Positions 62,605-64,000 of a DNA stretch of 64,000 bases are shown piece after piece (positions within the stretch are counted from its first letter, which is position 1; the number at the start of each line of letters is the position of its first letter). The stretch is taken from contig JAVEYG010000014.1 in the NCBI GenBank assembly GCA_034003625.1, positions 32,679 to 96,678 of the forward strand. Reading direction: 5' to 3'. Position numbers and translations under genes: made by a program. The notes under the pieces were generated by a model, which had not been told where the DNA came from, searched no databases, and worked only from the letters and a program-made list of their open reading frames with translations. The DNA is from GWE2-42-39 sp034003625 (lineage in GTDB: Bacteria > Bacteroidota > Bacteroidia > Bacteroidales > Prolixibacteraceae).

Positions 62605-64000
62605 ATGATAAAAGATATTCTCCAAAACAACGAGGCTTTAACTCCCAACAGCAAAACATTAGAAGTGTTACAAGCCAATTTTCCCCAATGTTTCAACAAA
62701 GAAGGGTTTTTCGATATTGACAAGTTTAAAGACCTGATTAAAGCCGATGTGGACATAACCCACGAAGGCTACGACCTCAACTTTCTGGGGAAAAACTATG
62801 CGAAATTATTGGCTTCGATTGATACTACCACCGTTATTCAACCCGACGTGGAGCACAATGCAAAACCCGAAAACGCCAACAGCCAAAATCTCTATATCAG
62901 TGGCGATAACTTAGATGGACTGAAACATTTGTTAAAATCCTACACTGGTGCGGTGAAATGTATCTATATCGACCCGCCTTATAATACAGGTTCTGACGGT
63001 TTTGTGTATAACGACAAATTCAATTTTACACCGCAAGAATTAATCGACAAACTAAGCATTAGTGAAGAACAGGCACAGAAGATTTTCGACCTCACTACCA
63101 AAGGCCGTGCTTCCCATTCAGCTTGGCTTACATTCATGTACCCCCGTTTGTTGCTTGCGCGCGACTTGCTTACACCCGATGGAGTTATTTTTATTTCGAT
63201 TGATGACAATGAACAGGCTAACCTGAAATTGATTTGCGATAGTGTGTTTGGGGAGGAAAATTTTGAATCGACAATAATCCCAATTGTTAATCCTGGTGGA
63301 AGAGATTATAAGCAAGTTGCGGTTACAAATGAATATTTGCTGTGTTACTCAAAGTCGGAGTCGAGTGAATTAAATGAGATCCCTAAAGTCGCAGACTTTA
63401 GCTTTAATGACTCAATGGGTGGTTATAATCTTCGAGAATTAAGGAATCGTAATCCAAAATTTCATAGTGGTAATCGTCCAAACCTTTTTTATCCATTTTA
63501 TGTTAATCCAAATATTAATGAGAATGGATATTGTGCAACAAGTTTAAATAAGGACGATAATTATTATATTGAGGTAAGACCATTTAATAGTGTAGGTAAA
63601 GAAAGCGTTTGGAGATGGGGTGTTCCGAAGGCAACACAAAATATTGTATTGGATAATATAGATAAAAGTCAGATTCTTGCTAAACAAAAAAAAGATGGCA
63701 ATTGGAATATTTATGAAAAGAACAGAAAGTCTACTTCAAAGGTAAAGTCTTTATGGGATGAAACAGAAATGCGTACAGAAGAAGGAACTCGTGAACTCAG
63801 AAGTCTTTTTGGTGAAACATATTTTGATCACCCAAAGCCTGTTGAGCTGATAAAACGATGTGCTCTTATTGGTTCTAATCAGGATGATATTATTTTAGAT
63901 TTTTTTTCTGGCTCCGCAACAACAGCACAGTCAATATTTTCTTTAAACGCAGAAAAATTTGAAGAAAAAAGGTCATGGAATTTAAATCAAATGGCAATAA
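62605..64000 (+). CDS. Type III-like DNA adenine methyltransferase (Mod), partial
   Basis: At least 465 residues, running off the window. A N-terminal region, then motif IV DPPY in IYIDPPYNTGSDGFVYNDKF (62971-62982), the segment SAWLTFMYPRLLLARDLL, PDGVIFISIDDNEQANLKLI, and, after a central specificity region, motif I DFFSGSATTAQS (63898 on). Motif IV before motif I is the beta-class order of Type III Mod. The end AEKFEEKRSWNLNQMAI is unlike the usual continuation. No restriction subunit is visible yet. Confidence 0.88.
   Translation, partial: MIKDILQNNEALTPNSKTLEVLQANFPQCFNKEGFFDIDKFKDLIKADVDITHEGYDLNFLGKNYAKLLASIDTTTVIQPDVEHNAKPENANSQNLYISGDNLDGLKHLLKSYTGAVKCIYIDPPYNTGSDGFVYNDKFNFTPQELIDKLSISEEQAQKIFDLTTKGRASHSAWLTFMYPRLLLARDLLTPDGVIFISIDDNEQANLKLICDSVFGEENFESTIIPIVNPGGRDYKQVAVTNEYLLCYSKSESSELNEIPKVADFSFNDSMGGYNLRELRNRNPKFHSGNRPNLFYPFYVNPNINENGYCATSLNKDDNYYIEVRPFNSVGKESVWRWGVPKATQNIVLDNIDKSQILAKQKKDGNWNIYEKNRKSTSKVKSLWDETEMRTEEGTRELRSLFGETYFDHPKPVELIKRCALIGSNQDDIILDFFSGSATTAQSIFSLNAEKFEEKRSWNLNQMAI

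Larger units (their letters stand above)
55021..64000 (+). mobile_element. Integrated mobile element (left part)
   Basis: From just after the dnaK terminator all genes run on the plus strand and are of mobile-element type: HTH protein, tyrosine integrase, unknown protein, two excisionase-type HTH proteins, BT4734/VirE-N protein, PriCT-2/DUF3987 protein, XRE regulator, DNA methyltransferase. Base composition is more AT-rich than in the core region and codon choice differs. The target appears to be the intergenic region downstream of dnaK. attL is not recognised and the right end is outside the window, so the boundary is approximate. No relaxase gene is seen so far. Confidence 0.8.

Overview
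The window looks like a chromosome segment of a Bacteroidota species, most likely order Bacteroidales/Marinilabiliales and close to Prolixibacteraceae (inference). Supporting signs are: type IX secretion genes (porU, porV, gldJ); an arginine operon of the Bacteroides succinyl type; single-gene ribAB; a LptF/LptG permease; promoters with the Bacteroidota -7 motif TAnnTTTG; and no consistent Shine-Dalgarno sequences.

Layout. 1-3.6 kb: the 5' part of an M13 metallopeptidase lipoprotein gene, an AlbA_2/Schlafen-type gene and a short, apparently frameshifted relic. 3.7-13.8 kb: a ten-gene minus-strand operon argR - acylglutamate synthase-like GNAT - argG - argC - argD - proC - proB - proA - succinylornithine carbamoyltransferase - argB. 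It begins at a promoter covered by two ARG boxes and ends near a hairpin terminator. carA-carB run divergently, behind a leader that carries a strong intrinsic terminator, so arginine, proline and carbamoyl phosphate supply share one control region. 18.3-23.7 kb: a membrane protein gene, then a minus-strand operon for a biotin-dependent acyl-CoA carboxylase (accC, BCCP, carboxyltransferase) followed by a thioredoxin-fold gene and a DUF1697 gene. 23.7-25.7 kb: remains of a DUF5916-type gene, an orphan ECF sigma factor, tRNA-Met and a START-like protein. 25.7-32.1 kb: plus-strand envelope and vitamin genes (LptF/G permease, GT4, GT2, ribAB, DUF5522, fmt). 32.2-38.7 kb: lemA-TPM-TPM, hutU and a TPR histidine kinase. 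38.7-47.6 kb: porU-porV-ispF-CoA-binding-thioredoxin, divergent from gldJ-murF. 47.7-55.0 kb: trxA, cca, panB, two tandem HGSNAT-like acyltransferase genes and dnaK, which has a sigma-54-like promoter and a clear terminator.

From about 55.0 kb to the end lies an integrated mobile element. It has a tyrosine integrase with a HTH partner, an unknown protein, a repeat-rich control region, two excisionase-type HTH proteins, a BT4734/VirE-N protein and a PriCT-2/DUF3987 protein. The cargo is a XRE regulator and the start of a Type III-like DNA adenine methyltransferase gene that runs off the window. The right end of the element is not seen.

The least ordinary signals are: the carA leader attenuator; interleaved inverted repeats (pseudoknot-like) at the predicted 5' end of the element's replication-type transcript, next to ACTCCGC repeats; a family of roughly 30-base palindromic repeats that sit in frame inside two element genes and also between proB and proA; and the sigma-54-like promoter of dnaK. 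No CRISPR array, rRNA or insertion sequence was seen.
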